Positions 25,780 to 34,455 are shown, numbered from the stretch's first letter. The stretch: 64,000 nucleotides of DNA from Roseimaritima multifibrata (GCF_007741495.1 NZ_CP036262.1:5704001-5768000); one strand, 5' to 3'. The notes: a model not told the origin generated them from the letters alone. Translations and numbers: made by a program.

Positions 25780-27246
25780 TCACTGTGTACCCGTCATCGC
25801 GATCAGGTCAGTCAAGCGGCGAGGGTTCGCTAAGGGATGACGGTCGCTCAGACGATCGAGATGCGTCCAGTTCACGTAGCTGCTCTGACTCCGGCGGCTC
25901 AAGTGACGTTTGACCATCACGCGGGCTCGGTTGCGGTACGCCATCAGCATTGGCCAATTGTCATTGACTCCATAATACTGATAGTGACCACGAAGCTTCG
26001 CGTTCAACGTCTGCCACATCTCACCAATCGGTGTGTCTAGCTGACTTCGGAACCATTTACGCAGTTCAACCAATTTCTGACGATACTTCTTCCCAGAGGT
26101 CTTCCGTTTCAGCTTGAATTTCCCGGCGCGACTGCGCCCACAGTAGTGAGTGAATCCGAGGAAGTCGAAAATGCCGGGGGACCCTTCGCCATGCCGGGTG
26201 GAATCCCGGCGGGCGAAACGACCAAAACGAAGCAGCTTTGTCTTATCCTCAGCGACCGACAACGAAAATCGAGCAAGACGTTTCGGCAACACCGCTTGGT
26301 ATCTCCGCGCATCCGATTCCAGTTCAAAGCAGCAGATGAAGTCATCTGCATACCTGATCAGGGACGCATAGCCACGCATACGCGGTTTCACATCACGCTC
26401 GAACCACTCGTCCAGAACGTAATGCAAGTAGACGTTTGCAAGTAGCGGAGAGAGGCTAGCCCCTTGCGGGACTCCCTCCTCGGTTGCTTCCTGTTTGCCA
26501 TCGATCAGAACTCCTGCCTTCAGAAAGCGGCGAACCAGTTCGAGCAGCTTGGGATCGCTGATGCGAATCTGCACCAGCTCAAGCAGCCGGTCGTGCGACA
26601 CGTTATCGAAGAAACCTTCGATATCGGCGTCACTTACCCAGTTCACTTTCTTTGTGGCGATCGTTCGACCGAGTACCGCAAGCGCTTGGTGGCATGATCG
26701 CTTGGGACGGAAGCCATACGAAGTGTCGTAAAAGTCGACCTCGTAAATCCGTTCCAGAACCATCACGACCGCTCGCTGAACGAGCTTGTCTTCCACACAG
26801 GCGATCCCCAGTGGGCGACTCTTCCCATTCCCTTTCGGAATGTTCACTCGCAGACTGGGATTGGGTCGATAGCTTCCATCATGAAGGCGCTCCAGAAGGT
26901 TCAGCAGATTACTCTTTAGATCCTCCTCGTAGTCCTCCACGGTGCGGCCATCCACCCCCGGCACTTTTCCTCGTTTCAGTCGGCGAAACGCATACCACAG
27001 CAGCTCGTAATTGAGCAGCGAGAAGAGGTTATTGAAAACCTCGTTGGGATGCGCTGTCGCTCTTTCGGTGATGCGTCCAAGACGATCCAGAACCGAACTC
27101 CCACCACTGAGTGTGGGCGACTCGGAATCTTGTACGCATGTTGGCCTGACCGCCTTCCCTTCACCAGCATTACCCAGCTTCATTCCACTTGATTGGTTTT
27201 CAAGCTTCTGCGGTACTATTCGGTCATCCGACTCCCTGAATGTCAT
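25780..27246 (-). CDS. ltrA: Group II intron reverse transcriptase/maturase
   Basis: A 488-residue intron-encoded protein that helps the intron RNA fold and splice and copies it into DNA at the target. The reverse transcriptase domain spans residues about 70-330, with the catalytic Asp208 (SDADIEGFFD) and YADD at 299-302. The thumb/maturase X domain follows (FLGFTHYCGRSRAGKFKLKRKT, LNAKLRGHYQYYGVNDN). The chain ends without an HNH endonuclease, as in class C introns that insert at hairpins. The reading frame is complete. ATG at 27246 is used; MKLGNAGEGK (residue 22) is an alternative start. Confidence 0.93.
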   Translation of the reverse strand: MTFRESDDRIVPQKLENQSSGMKLGNAGEGKAVRPTCVQDSESPTLSGGSSVLDRLGRITERATAHPNEVFNNLFSLLNYELLWYAFRRLKRGKVPGVDGRTVEDYEEDLKSNLLNLLERLHDGSYRPNPSLRVNIPKGNGKSRPLGIACVEDKLVQRAVVMVLERIYEVDFYDTSYGFRPKRSCHQALAVLGRTIATKKVNWVSDADIEGFFDNVSHDRLLELVQIRISDPKLLELVRRFLKAGVLIDGKQEATEEGVPQGASLSPLLANVYLHYVLDEWFERDVKPRMRGYASLIRYADDFICCFELESDARRYQAVLPKRLARFSLSVAEDKTKLLRFGRFARRDSTRHGEGSPGIFDFLGFTHYCGRSRAGKFKLKRKTSGKKYRQKLVELRKWFRSQLDTPIGEMWQTLNAKLRGHYQYYGVNDNWPMLMAYRNRARVMVKRHLSRRSQSSYVNWTHLDRLSDRHPLANPRRLTDLIAMTGTQ

Positions 27247-27734
27247 TTGCCTTCGTCGCTTATTCCACTCCTAAGACATACTCGCTCGCTTGCGACTGGA
27301 GGTCGCCGAGCGAGCAAGAACATCAGGGTCTCACTGGTTGCCTGCTTGACTTGATGTGTAGTGCGAATGGGCCGCCGACCCCGGGTCTTCCTTTGCAGCT
27401 TGCCAATAATGCTGCAAACGATATTGCCTTCAGGCGTGAACAAACCTTGGGCAGGATCCAACAGGTACAAAATTTCGGGGCTAATTCCATTCAACGTCGC
27501 AGGGCCACCTACGATCGCTTCATCCTCACTACCTTTCTGTGTACGCTTCAACGACTGACTTCGACCAAAGGTCTTATGCAGCCGCTGCAACACTCGATAC
27601 TGGGCACGTGGCTAGCGTTTACCCAGGCGGGATTCACACCCGCTAGTCAAGCAGACCTTGCCAGTCCGCACGTTCACGGCATTGTTAGGCCCAGTTGGTT
27701 GTCTCAATGCATCATCGAGACTTGTGCTTCAGGG

Positions 27735-28148
27735 CTAATCAAAGCAAGCACGACGCCGTTCACGGGATTCATCGTGTGGCCAACATTCTACATGACTCAT
27801 ACTCAATCCGGTGCGACCTTCTTGCGTAACGGCGATCGCAATGCCGCAGGTATATTTTTCTGCGCCATGCGGATACCGGCCATCCTCAAAAAAGGAGAGA
27901 CGTCCTTCGATCGTGTCCAAGTCGAATTTCACAAGTTTGTCTGTCACGACGTTCGAGTTCGTGATCTCGCAGCTATAGATTCGTAGCAATTCGCCGGGAT
28001 AGATTTTGAAGCTGAATTTCGGTTTCCGTTCTCGCTTGGCAAAAGCACAGAGCACGCCGATACCCCAGTAGCCATTGATGTCGTTGTTTCGCGAGCATAG
28101 GAAAGCACACAAAGAATGTGCCAATGCGTTCATCTCGCGACGCTTCAT
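27735..28148 (-). CDS. Small protein of unknown function, cassette gene
   Basis: 137 residues (132 from the second ATG, MNALAHSL). Segments GYWGIGVLCAFAKRERKPKFSFKIYPG and LRIYSCEITNSNVVTDKLVKFDLDTIEG suggest a beta-rich soluble fold. No family recognised. It lies between the right part of attC-like site 14 and site 15; the first ATG is 13 bases from the edge of site 15's cassette boundary. Confidence 0.55.
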   Translation of the reverse strand: MKRREMNALAHSLCAFLCSRNNDINGYWGIGVLCAFAKRERKPKFSFKIYPGELLRIYSCEITNSNVVTDKLVKFDLDTIEGRLSFFEDGRYPHGAEKYTCGIAIAVTQEGRTGLSMSHVECWPHDESRERRRACFD

Positions 28149-28160
28149 TTTCGAGGGCCT

Positions 28161-28243
28161 AACGGTGGCGTTGACCGGGTGCGAACAGACGATTTAACCC
28201 TCAGTCAAAGGTCCGATGAGCACTCCGGCCCAACGGTTGGTTC
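28161..28243 (-). repeat. attC-like site 15
   Basis: AACGGTGGCGTTGACCGGGTG pairs with CACTCCGGCCCAACGGTTGGTT. On the minus strand the outer core reads GTTAGGC, an exact match to the classic integron consensus GTTRRRY. Confidence 0.82.
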
Positions 28244-28492
28244 GTCGGCGCGTTCATGACAGCAGCAGCGAACAGAATGCCATGCCGCAGAATAAATGGG
28301 TGAAGGCGTAGTTTAGAGCCAGACCCTACGGTTCATGCTGGGACCGGGAAAATCTCTCTTTCGTATATGCCTAAAAGAAGCGAGCGTCTAGACTAAGGTT
28401 CTGCACCATGCCGGAACAAATGGCGTTTGAAGTGCCTGGTTTGAGCACGTGATACATTTGACAGGCACCAAGGGTGAGGAGCATTAAAACGG

Positions 28493-28882
28493 ATGTACTT
28501 CCCAGTAGAGATCTTTGTCTTTCCGATCGCGGCCGTGGTGTCGGTATGGGTGGTGGGATTGCCGCTCGGAAGAATTCTTGCAGGAAGGGCCCTAAACCGT
28601 CGGGGGAAGAAATTAAATCTCTCTACCGTCGCCACGGTTATGATTGGCTTGTTTGCAATGGCAGCTTGCCTCGGTGCTTCCGTTGGCACTTATGTTGTAC
28701 TCTATGAGTACGCGCTCCCACCAAGGGGCTTTGACGCTGTGACAAATGAACTCGCTCAATTGGTTGTCATCCTACTTTGTGTCATGGCCCAGATTTGCGT
28801 TGCCCTTGCCACTTGGTATTTGGCTTACCACTACACTGCTTTACCAGCACACACCGTGCAGCAGCAACGCCTTTCCAAGTGA
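28493..28882 (+). CDS. Three-helix membrane protein, opposite orientation, cassette gene
   Basis: A 129-residue protein on the plus strand, preceded by GGTGAGGAG, unlike all other cassette genes, which are on the minus strand. Three membrane helices are visible (about 4-26, 45-70 and 90-112) with a basic RALNRRGKKLN loop. No family recognised. Being reversed it cannot use a promoter upstream of the array and probably carries its own. Between attC-like sites 15 and 16 no minus-strand gene is better supported. Confidence 0.6.
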   Translation: MYFPVEIFVFPIAAVVSVWVVGLPLGRILAGRALNRRGKKLNLSTVATVMIGLFAMAACLGASVGTYVVLYEYALPPRGFDAVTNELAQLVVILLCVMAQICVALATWYLAYHYTALPAHTVQQQRLSK

Positions 28883-28977
28883 AGAATGGACACGGTTTCA
28901 TTCGAGTCGCCCCAAACGAAAAATAGACGCGCTGGAGAACCTAGGGCTAAGCGGTGAATCCACTTTGACGCCGGCCG

Positions 28978-29062
28978 AACGTCGCCGATCACGGGGCGGC
29001 GACGAGGAATGTTCAATTGTCACAAAACGCGACTTCGCCGCTCCCGTGCATCGGAATGGTTC
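28978..29062 (-). repeat. attC-like site 16
   Basis: AACGTCGCCGATCACGGGGCGGCG pairs with CGCCGCTCCCGTGCATCGGAATGGTT. Confidence 0.85.
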
Positions 29063-29068
29063 GCCGCA

Positions 29069-29662
29069 TTACCAGTATCGGGCGCTGATATACGTGTCAC
29101 CACTGGATGGTACATGCCAGAGGGTGTAGCCGCCACCTCGGTCAGAACGCCTGACGTACAATTCCAGCATTGATGGGTCGTAGGTCCAGCCGGTATCTGG
29201 AAAACGGTCGCTGAAAACTTGCTGGCTCAATTCGATCATGTGCTGCTGCCACAGAGGACCGCCTAATTTTGGCAGCCATTCATCATCGTCATGGTGTTGA
29301 TTCAAGTCTGGACGCAATGAACGACGCTCGTCGACCCAAGATCGTAACGACGGAGTGTCGATGGTGAACTTCGACCAGTGACCCGCGCCATTTCGATAAA
29401 GAGTAATGTCCGTAGCATCTGTTGGAATCTCAATGTCCCCATCCCTGGGAACCTGAGACGCGTTTGCGTAATCGAATCGACCGTAACGTTGCAAGTCGAC
29501 AACTGCCATCACTCCGACGCAGGATGGGATGAAGAGGAGCATACCGGCAAGAGTCAGCCAAGCAATTCGCTTTGGGGACCGAAGTGACATCGCACCCAAG
29601 CACCAAAGAATCGCGAAGGTAGCTACGGTAATTTGGAAGGGCAGGACGAGCGGTGCAAACAT
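29069..29662 (-). CDS. Membrane protein with extracytoplasmic domain, cassette gene
   Basis: A 197-residue protein with two N-terminal helices (about 5-25 and 33-55), then a soluble domain of about 140 residues containing IPTDATDITLYRNGAGHWSKFTIDTPSL and GWTYDPSMLELYVRRSDRGGGYTLWHV. The ending suggests a small beta sandwich outside the membrane. No family recognised. The stop lies just beside attC-like site 16. Confidence 0.62.
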   Translation of the reverse strand: MFAPLVLPFQITVATFAILWCLGAMSLRSPKRIAWLTLAGMLLFIPSCVGVMAVVDLQRYGRFDYANASQVPRDGDIEIPTDATDITLYRNGAGHWSKFTIDTPSLRSWVDERRSLRPDLNQHHDDDEWLPKLGGPLWQQHMIELSQQVFSDRFPDTGWTYDPSMLELYVRRSDRGGGYTLWHVPSSGDTYISARYW

Positions 29663-29676
29663 TCAATCAGTCGGGG

Positions 29677-29758
29677 AACGTCGGCAATCACCTGGCGGCG
29701 ATGAGTGATTCTCAACTTCTAAACGCCAGATCCGCCGCTCTGGTGAATTGCATGGTTA
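29677..29758 (-). repeat. attC-like site 17
   Basis: AACGTCGGCAATCACCTGGCGGCG pairs with CCGCCGCTCTGGTGAATTGCATGGTT. Almost the same as site 24 at 35995, which flanks the duplicate of this cassette. Confidence 0.85.
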
Positions 29759-30070
29759 CCGCAAAACCGATTGCTGACCTGCCGAAGAGCAAACCACCTC
29801 AATCGATTCTGCAAGAACGAGTATAGGCGACCGGGCATCCACAGAACAATCGAAACGCCCGACTTCTGTTTTATGAGAGCAAATGCACTGCCACAGGACA
29901 TTAAGCAACCGAAGGAAGATGGCATTGGCCACGCTACCGTCTGATTTGGCGATTATCGGAGCACCGCATTCTTGGTCGATCAAACAGTGCCGTGCGATCC
30001 GATTGACGTAGCGAAACTGACGGCGGACGCTGTAAATCTGGCCTTCGGGCCCGCCGGTGGCACGGGCCAT
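29756..30070 (-). CDS. Cassette gene of unknown function, duplicated-cassette copy 1
   Basis: A 104-residue frame: MARATGGPEGQIYSVRRQF, then NRIARHCLIDQECGAPIIAKSDGSVANAIFLRLLNVLWQC. The ATG may be internal, since the frame continues a few codons upstream with FDEL. A second copy of the same cassette at 36078-36514 keeps this frame except for one stop. Conservation of the frame between the copies is the main support that it is, or was, a protein. Confidence 0.45.
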   Translation of the reverse strand: MARATGGPEGQIYSVRRQFRYVNRIARHCLIDQECGAPIIAKSDGSVANAIFLRLLNVLWQCICSHKTEVGRFDCSVDARSPILVLAESIEVVCSSAGQQSVLR

Positions 30071-30198
30071 CAGTTCGTCAAACGCAATCTAATCATCCGA
30101 AAACGCCATTCAACATTCACGGCCAATAACGAAGCGCAGAGACCGCGCAAAACCGACTGATCAAACACAAAACCAAACGTGCCGGTGCTGCGTGCGGT

Positions 30199-30281
30199 AA
30201 CGTCGAGCATCAGGCGGTTGCGACGATTGATGCTCAATGTAAAAACGCGCCGATCGCAACTCGGCTGCATGCTGTTGTTAT
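30199..30281 (-). repeat. attC-like site 18
   Basis: AACGTCGAGCATCAGGCGGTTGCG pairs with CGCAACTCGGCTGCATGCTGTTGTT. Confidence 0.78.
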
Positions 30282-30781
30282 CCGCCGGGTTCACATTCTA
30301 TGAGATCAATGTCCAGTGGGTCATGCTGACCGTTTTCGATCTCCGTGCGCATTCTTGATACATCTAAATCTTCCGAATCGACGCATTTGTCGAGTTCCAC
30401 ATACGCGGATGTTCTGTCGCCCAGTTGAGCAAGCACGGACGCGAGTGGAACCCGAGCAATTTCATCTGAGCCGCTCGCGATCGCCAGCAAGAAATGGTTT
30501 TTCGCGTCGGGCAGATTCCCCATCGTATCATGCCAATACCCAAGGGACAGATGGGCTGCAGAATACGACGGGTCGGCGGCAACAGCTTGAGTGTAGCATC
30601 GGAATGCGAAATCGTCGGGCAAGGACGGATGTTTGACCACACGAGAGAGGTCGCCAAGCACGTCAAGTAAGTACGGATCATCTGGGTGAGACTTCGAGAG
30701 ATCAATCAGTTGATCTATGTCGGACGCATCCCATTCGCCTGCGCGATGTCGAATCGCCCATATGGTATCGTCGGGTTCCAT
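30278..30781 (-). CDS. TPR-like helical repeat protein, cassette gene
   Basis: A 167-residue soluble protein made of helix pairs: HPDDPYLLDVLGDLSRVV, FAFRCYTQAVAADPSYSAAHLSLGYWHDTMGNLPDAKNHF, cut here by its typical TPR residues (A-x-x-x-LG-Y, and D-P at the turn), and VPLASVLAQLGDRTSAYVELDKC. It suggests three or so tetratricopeptide units, which usually bind partner proteins. The stop lies in attC-like site 18. Confidence 0.65.
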   Translation of the reverse strand: MEPDDTIWAIRHRAGEWDASDIDQLIDLSKSHPDDPYLLDVLGDLSRVVKHPSLPDDFAFRCYTQAVAADPSYSAAHLSLGYWHDTMGNLPDAKNHFLLAIASGSDEIARVPLASVLAQLGDRTSAYVELDKCVDSEDLDVSRMRTEIENGQHDPLDIDLIECEPGG

Positions 30782-30805
30782 GATTCATTGCCGACTGAGG
30801 CGGAT

Positions 30806-30892
30806 AACGTCGAAATTCACGGTGGTGGCGGGATTTGATCAACCACTTCGAAACGCACGGCCACCGCCACTCCCGTGCAATTTTCTGGTTAT
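30806..30892 (-). repeat. attC-like site 19
   Basis: AACGTCGAAATTCACGGTGGTGG pairs with CCACCGCCACTCCCGTGCAATTTTCTGGTT. The complete version of degenerate site 6. Confidence 0.82.
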
Positions 30893-31004
30893 CGCCAGTT
30901 TCGGCAAGCACACCGAATGAGTGCCCAGTTCGATACCGGTGAAGTGTCAGTCTAGCGTCCCGTAAGCCCTCGGAGCAACAACCAAGCCGGTATCGTCATG
31001 ACAG

Positions 31005-31310
31005 TTAATCATCGAAGTACCCCCATGATGCACCGAGTGCCTCGAAATGGGCGCGAACATCACGTGACAACGAGTCGTCACCGCGGTTGACGTAAACGAT
31101 CAAGGTGCGTGATTTGTCTTTCGGGTCAAGGCCGACAGCAAGCACGGTTCGTCGCCCCATACATTCGCAGATCACGTCGCGAAGGTGCGGTTGTTTCGAG
31201 CCGAGCCACGAATCGGATTGGTGCGTAAGAGTTAGGCCAATCGCCTTTAGTTCGGCGTTGACATCGGCGACGACGGCGTTAGGGATTCGCAGTTGATGAA
31301 ACGGTTCCAT
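31005..31310 (-). CDS. Small protein of unknown function, cassette gene
   Basis: A 101-residue soluble protein: MEPFHQLRIPNAVVADVNAELKAIGL, a middle CMGRRTVLAVGLDPKDKSRTLIVYVNRGDD and an ending HFEALGASWGYFDD. An alternating helix and strand pattern suggests a compact alpha/beta fold. No family recognised. It lies between attC-like sites 19 and 20. Confidence 0.58.
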   Translation of the reverse strand: MEPFHQLRIPNAVVADVNAELKAIGLTLTHQSDSWLGSKQPHLRDVICECMGRRTVLAVGLDPKDKSRTLIVYVNRGDDSLSRDVRAHFEALGASWGYFDD

Positions 31311-31340
31311 TCGCGTGCAGCGTCAAAGTTCAGATGCGAT

Positions 31341-31426
31341 AACGTTACGCGTAACCGGGAACGCGCGGAAAAGTCTCTAACGGCCAGATCGCTCAGTTCG
31401 CGTTCTCCGGTTCACGCGATGGTTCA
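31341..31426 (-). repeat. attC-like site 20
   Basis: AACGTTACGCGTAACCGGGAACGCG pairs with CGCGTTCTCCGGTTCACGCGATGGTT. The IS91-type element begins just beyond its right end. Confidence 0.82.
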
Positions 31427-31535
31427 AGTAAGCCGCTTCGCGGCGGGTGGTGGTTTGGTTCTGTAGTTTAGCGGAATTTTAGCGCGGAGGCATATTCCTT
31501 GTGATGTTTCTTTACTTCTACAAGGATTTTGTCGA

Positions 31536-32444
31536 ATGGTTGACTACAACAAACTGCCTGCGGCTTCGAAGTTTTTCTGCGGTGATCTTTACCGTACCAT
31601 GAACGAAGACCTCCAGTTGGCTGGCATGAGCAAACGGACGGTCCATGGTTACCTGCGTGCCGTCCGCCAACTTGCTGACTGGGCTAAGAAGACTCCGGAC
31701 CGCGTCACCGAGCCGCAACTACGCAGGTACTTTCTGTATCTCAAGAACGAAAAAGAATTCGCTTACGGTTCTATCCGCGTTGCCTTCAGTGGCATCAAGT
31801 TCTTTTATACTCGAACCTGCAAACGTGACTTTGAAACGCTTGCTACCATGAAACTCCAACGATCCAAGACTCTTCCAGAGGTCATCACGATCGCTCAGGT
31901 TCACGCGATCATTGACGCCTGCAAGGTCGAGCGGATCGCTCTCTTCTACTGGACGGCTTATTCGATGGGCCTGCGACTGGAGGAAGCCCGCAACCTGCAG
32001 GTCGGCGACATCGACTCGAAGCGGATGATGGTTCACATCCATCGTGGCAAAGGAGCGAAAGACCGTTACGTCCCCCTTCCAACGACAACGCTCCTCTGGC
32101 TGCGAAAACACTGGGTCACTCACCAGCACGAGCGATTCCTCTTCCCAGCCGATGGACGCGACCACCAACAGTCGGCTATGTCAGAAACTCCGATCGCCAC
32201 CTCAACCGTTCAAAAAGCGATCGGTAGCATCGCCAGGAAATTGAAATTCCGCAAAAAGGTTTCGACGCATACGCTGCGTCATTCCTACGCCACGTATCTA
32301 CTGGAGGCCGGGGTATCACTCAAAGCCATTCAGCAGTTCCTCGGACACAGCAGTCTACAGACGACGATGATTTATCTGCACCTGACCGACAGTGCAGAAG
32401 CCAATGCTCGGGCGACGATCGAAAGGCTGTTTCGCCGCAAGTAA
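31536..32444 (+). CDS. Tyrosine recombinase accompanying IS91-type transposase
   Basis: A 302-residue site-specific recombinase with an N-terminal SAM-like DNA-binding domain (residues about 15-100) and a C-terminal catalytic domain. Arg lies in YSMGLRLEEARNL, HxxR in THTLRHSYATYL, and His and the nucleophile Tyr in LGHSSLQTTMIYLHL. It lacks the extra insertion near patch III that marks integron integrases. A recombinase directly upstream of the transposase is common in one IS91 subgroup. Stop and start of the two genes are 3 bases apart, so they are translated from one message. Confidence 0.88.
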   Translation: MVDYNKLPAASKFFCGDLYRTMNEDLQLAGMSKRTVHGYLRAVRQLADWAKKTPDRVTEPQLRRYFLYLKNEKEFAYGSIRVAFSGIKFFYTRTCKRDFETLATMKLQRSKTLPEVITIAQVHAIIDACKVERIALFYWTAYSMGLRLEEARNLQVGDIDSKRMMVHIHRGKGAKDRYVPLPTTTLLWLRKHWVTHQHERFLFPADGRDHQQSAMSETPIATSTVQKAIGSIARKLKFRKKVSTHTLRHSYATYLLEAGVSLKAIQQFLGHSSLQTTMIYLHLTDSAEANARATIERLFRRK

Positions 32445-32447
32445 TTC

Positions 32448-33593
32448 GTGGCAACGCTCGCCGAAGCCCTTCGCGTGCATGGGCCGACCGTTGCTAGATC
32501 GTTGTCTCGTACTCAGCAGAAAGTCTTCTCGCTAATCACACGCTGCCGCACCGGTGCCCTGGGCGGAGTGCAGTATCAGTGTACCGGTTGTGGCCGGGAA
32601 CACTGGGTGGGACGAAGCTGCGGAAATCGTCACTGCACCTCCTGCGGTCACGAAAAGACGCAAGCCTGGGTCGAGAAACAGCGAGCCAAAACGATGCCGG
32701 TTCATCACTTCCTGGTCACGTTCACGGTCCCCCGTGAGCTAGGGTCGATGCTGCGCACTGTTAGCGAACAGGAGCAACGTGAAGGTTACCGGTGCCTGTT
32801 CGATGCCAGCAGCCAAAGCATTCGAGACGTCGGAGCCGCCACGAAGTCACTGCGTGGATGCAAGCTCGGCTACTTCGGAGTCCTCCATACCTGGGGGCGA
32901 GACCTGCAAACGTTTCATCCACACATTCACTATGTCGTTCCAGGCGGCGGCGTGAAAGTTGATGACAACGGCAATGCCATTGAATGGCGGAGTGCACCCA
33001 AAAACTTCCTGTTTCATCATGGAACGCTGATCCGAGTCTACAAGGCCAAACTGGCCGAAGAGTTTCGCAAGGCAGGACTGTATGACTTGGTCGATCCACG
33101 TGAATGGAAGAAAGACTTCGTGGTCGACATCCAACCCGTCGGTCATGCGGAGCCGACATTAAAATACCTCGCCCCGTATGTCCATCGTGTCGCAATCAGC
33201 GATAAACGAATCGTCTCGGTGGATGAGTCGATCGTGAAGTACACGGTCCGTCCGTCCAAGTCGAAGGGGACCGTGATCCGAACCGTTGATGGCGACACGT
33301 TCGTCCGCAGCTTCGCACAGCACATCCTGCCCAGCGGGTTCATGAAGATCCGCCATTACGGCTGGATGAGTGCCAACAGCAAAGTCCGGATCGAGGAAGT
33401 GAAGTGGCTGGTGTGGCTTTCACTCGGCTGGACGTTTTGGCTGGCCAGTGGATACGCCCCTCAGGAAAAGCCACTTACCGCATCGCTTCGATGTGCGGCA
33501 TGCGGTGATGAGATGAAAGTCGTGGCAGTGACTTACGACGCGATCGTCATCGATCAAACGGATCAAGCACTCGCGTACTTCGACAGTGGATAA
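32448..33593 (+). CDS. IS91-family transposase (HUH, Y2-type)
   Basis: A 381-residue protein from a GTG three bases after the recombinase. The N-terminal zinc-binding region has CRTGALGGVQYQCTGCGREH and CGNRHCTSCG. The HUH-like metal site is FHPHIHYVV near residue 165, and a Tyr-containing helix is YLAPYVHRVA. IS91 transposases nick one strand and move by rolling-circle copying. Full length, no frameshift. Confidence 0.9.
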   Translation: MATLAEALRVHGPTVARSLSRTQQKVFSLITRCRTGALGGVQYQCTGCGREHWVGRSCGNRHCTSCGHEKTQAWVEKQRAKTMPVHHFLVTFTVPRELGSMLRTVSEQEQREGYRCLFDASSQSIRDVGAATKSLRGCKLGYFGVLHTWGRDLQTFHPHIHYVVPGGGVKVDDNGNAIEWRSAPKNFLFHHGTLIRVYKAKLAEEFRKAGLYDLVDPREWKKDFVVDIQPVGHAEPTLKYLAPYVHRVAISDKRIVSVDESIVKYTVRPSKSKGTVIRTVDGDTFVRSFAQHILPSGFMKIRHYGWMSANSKVRIEEVKWLVWLSLGWTFWLASGYAPQEKPLTASLRCAACGDEMKVVAVTYDAIVIDQTDQALAYFDSG

Positions 33594-33917
33594 ATGACCG
33601 CTACGCACCCACTAACCGTCAACACAAAAACGTCCTCCGGAAGGCGACCGCTACCGTTCTGCGCTCAAAACGGAAAACAGCAGAAAATCAACGTCATGTC
33701 CAACGGGAAACGCTTACAAAAGACGCTGCCCGCCACAAGCAACGGGCCATTCGACATCAAACGCCGCCCAAAAAACACGTCTACCGCGTCTCGCACCCGA
33801 AGCAAAAACCACAGGGCGTTTTAAGGCAATTCAGCGGCCTCTTGAACAAAGCCCTTGAGCTTCGGCTCGTACCTCGCGAAGTCAAAGGCTTACTGGTTAT
33901 CCGACGATTTGTGACAA
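33594..33917. other. Region after the IS91-type transposase
   Basis: No convincing gene. It probably holds the replication-origin end of the IS91-type element, since that end lies downstream of the transposase in this family. No attC-like site is seen. Confidence 0.4.
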
Positions 33918-34331
33918 TCATTTTCCGTCGAGCATTCGATTGATTCGTTTTACAACCAGTTGACGCGCCGATTTCTGAAGTAGTTCGTTCGGGAGATGAA
34001 GTAGCGACAATTTGAATCCGGGAAAAGCCGACACGTCACGAGAATTAGATTCAACGAAGTCGCGAATCGCAATTGCGTGATCGCGAGTCCATGCCCAAAG
34101 ATTTGTTTCGTCAACATCAACGCAGAAGTAGGCATCGTCCGGCCACATCAGTTGATGTGATTTGGCGTATCCACAAGAAGGGCAAGTGCATCTGCCGGTT
34201 TCATCACGAAGACGGTTTCCCTTCTCATCTTCGCGAATTGTAACCGTGAACCGAGCCTCAGACGCACATTGCGGACATTTGATTGCCAGGCAGTCCGGGC
34301 CACGCAATCCCCAATCGTAAACGTGTGTCAT
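33918..34331 (-). CDS. Zinc-ribbon protein of unknown function, cassette gene
   Basis: A 137-residue protein with CPQC near residue 20 and a CTCPSC near residue 49, suggesting one zinc ribbon. The second half is helical (TRDHAIAIRDFVESNS, LPNELLQKSARQLVVKRINRML). No family recognised. Its own attC is inferred to be site 20, displaced by the IS91-type insertion. Confidence 0.6.
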   Translation of the reverse strand: MTHVYDWGLRGPDCLAIKCPQCASEARFTVTIREDEKGNRLRDETGRCTCPSCGYAKSHQLMWPDDAYFCVDVDETNLWAWTRDHAIAIRDFVESNSRDVSAFPGFKLSLLHLPNELLQKSARQLVVKRINRMLDGK

Positions 34332-34359
34332 GGCAGTATTGCTGAATGCTTAGTCGGAT

Positions 34360-34444
34360 AACGTTGGCGATCAGCCGGCGGCGACAGTTGATCTTCCACT
34401 TCCAAAACGCCCGACTTCGCCGCTCGGTTGCATCGGATGGTTCC
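34360..34444 (-). repeat. attC-like site 21
   Basis: AACGTTGGCGATCAGCCGGCGGCG pairs with CGCCGCTCGGTTGCATCGGATGGTT. Best example of the type; nearly the same as site 26 at 37271. Confidence 0.88.
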
Positions 34445-34455
34445 CCGAACTGGTG

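Larger units (their letters stand above)
25601..27671 (-). mobile_element. Group II intron copy 2 with maturase gene, inserted in an attC-like site
   Basis: About 2,071 bases on the minus strand. The 5' end is GTGCGGACTGGC at 27671; domain V is at 25720-25753 with a GAAA loop; the 3' end is near CTACTCGC at 25601. It encodes the reverse transcriptase at 25780. The insertion point, between GTGAAC and CCGGAGCGG on the minus strand, lies inside the arm of an attC-like hairpin. Group IIC-attC introns are known to choose such sites; the maturase lacks an endonuclease domain, which also fits class C. Confidence 0.85.
31431..33915 (+). mobile_element. IS91-type element with tyrosine recombinase (approximate ends)
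   Basis: It carries a tyrosine recombinase followed after 3 bases by an IS91 transposase. It lies between attC-like site 20 and the cassette gene at 33918, separating that gene from its own attC. The exact ends cannot be set; the junction at 31421-31430 contains GGTTCAAG, compatible with the GAAC/CTTG preference of IS91-family insertion. No inverted repeats are expected in this family. Confidence 0.65.

Noticed and set aside
28393-28689. 98-codon minus-strand frame in the reversed cassette
   Set aside because: Opposite to the membrane protein at 28493, which has a ribosome-binding site and clear hydrophobic helices; the minus frame has neither.
31536-32444. Tyrosine recombinase as the integron integrase of the cassette array
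   Set aside because: It lacks the patch III insertion typical of integron integrases, points the wrong way, and sits 3 bases before an IS91 transposase, its usual partner.
33594-33824. 76-codon frame after the first IS91 transposase
   Set aside because: Basic low-complexity sequence, no ribosome-binding site; more likely the end region of the element.
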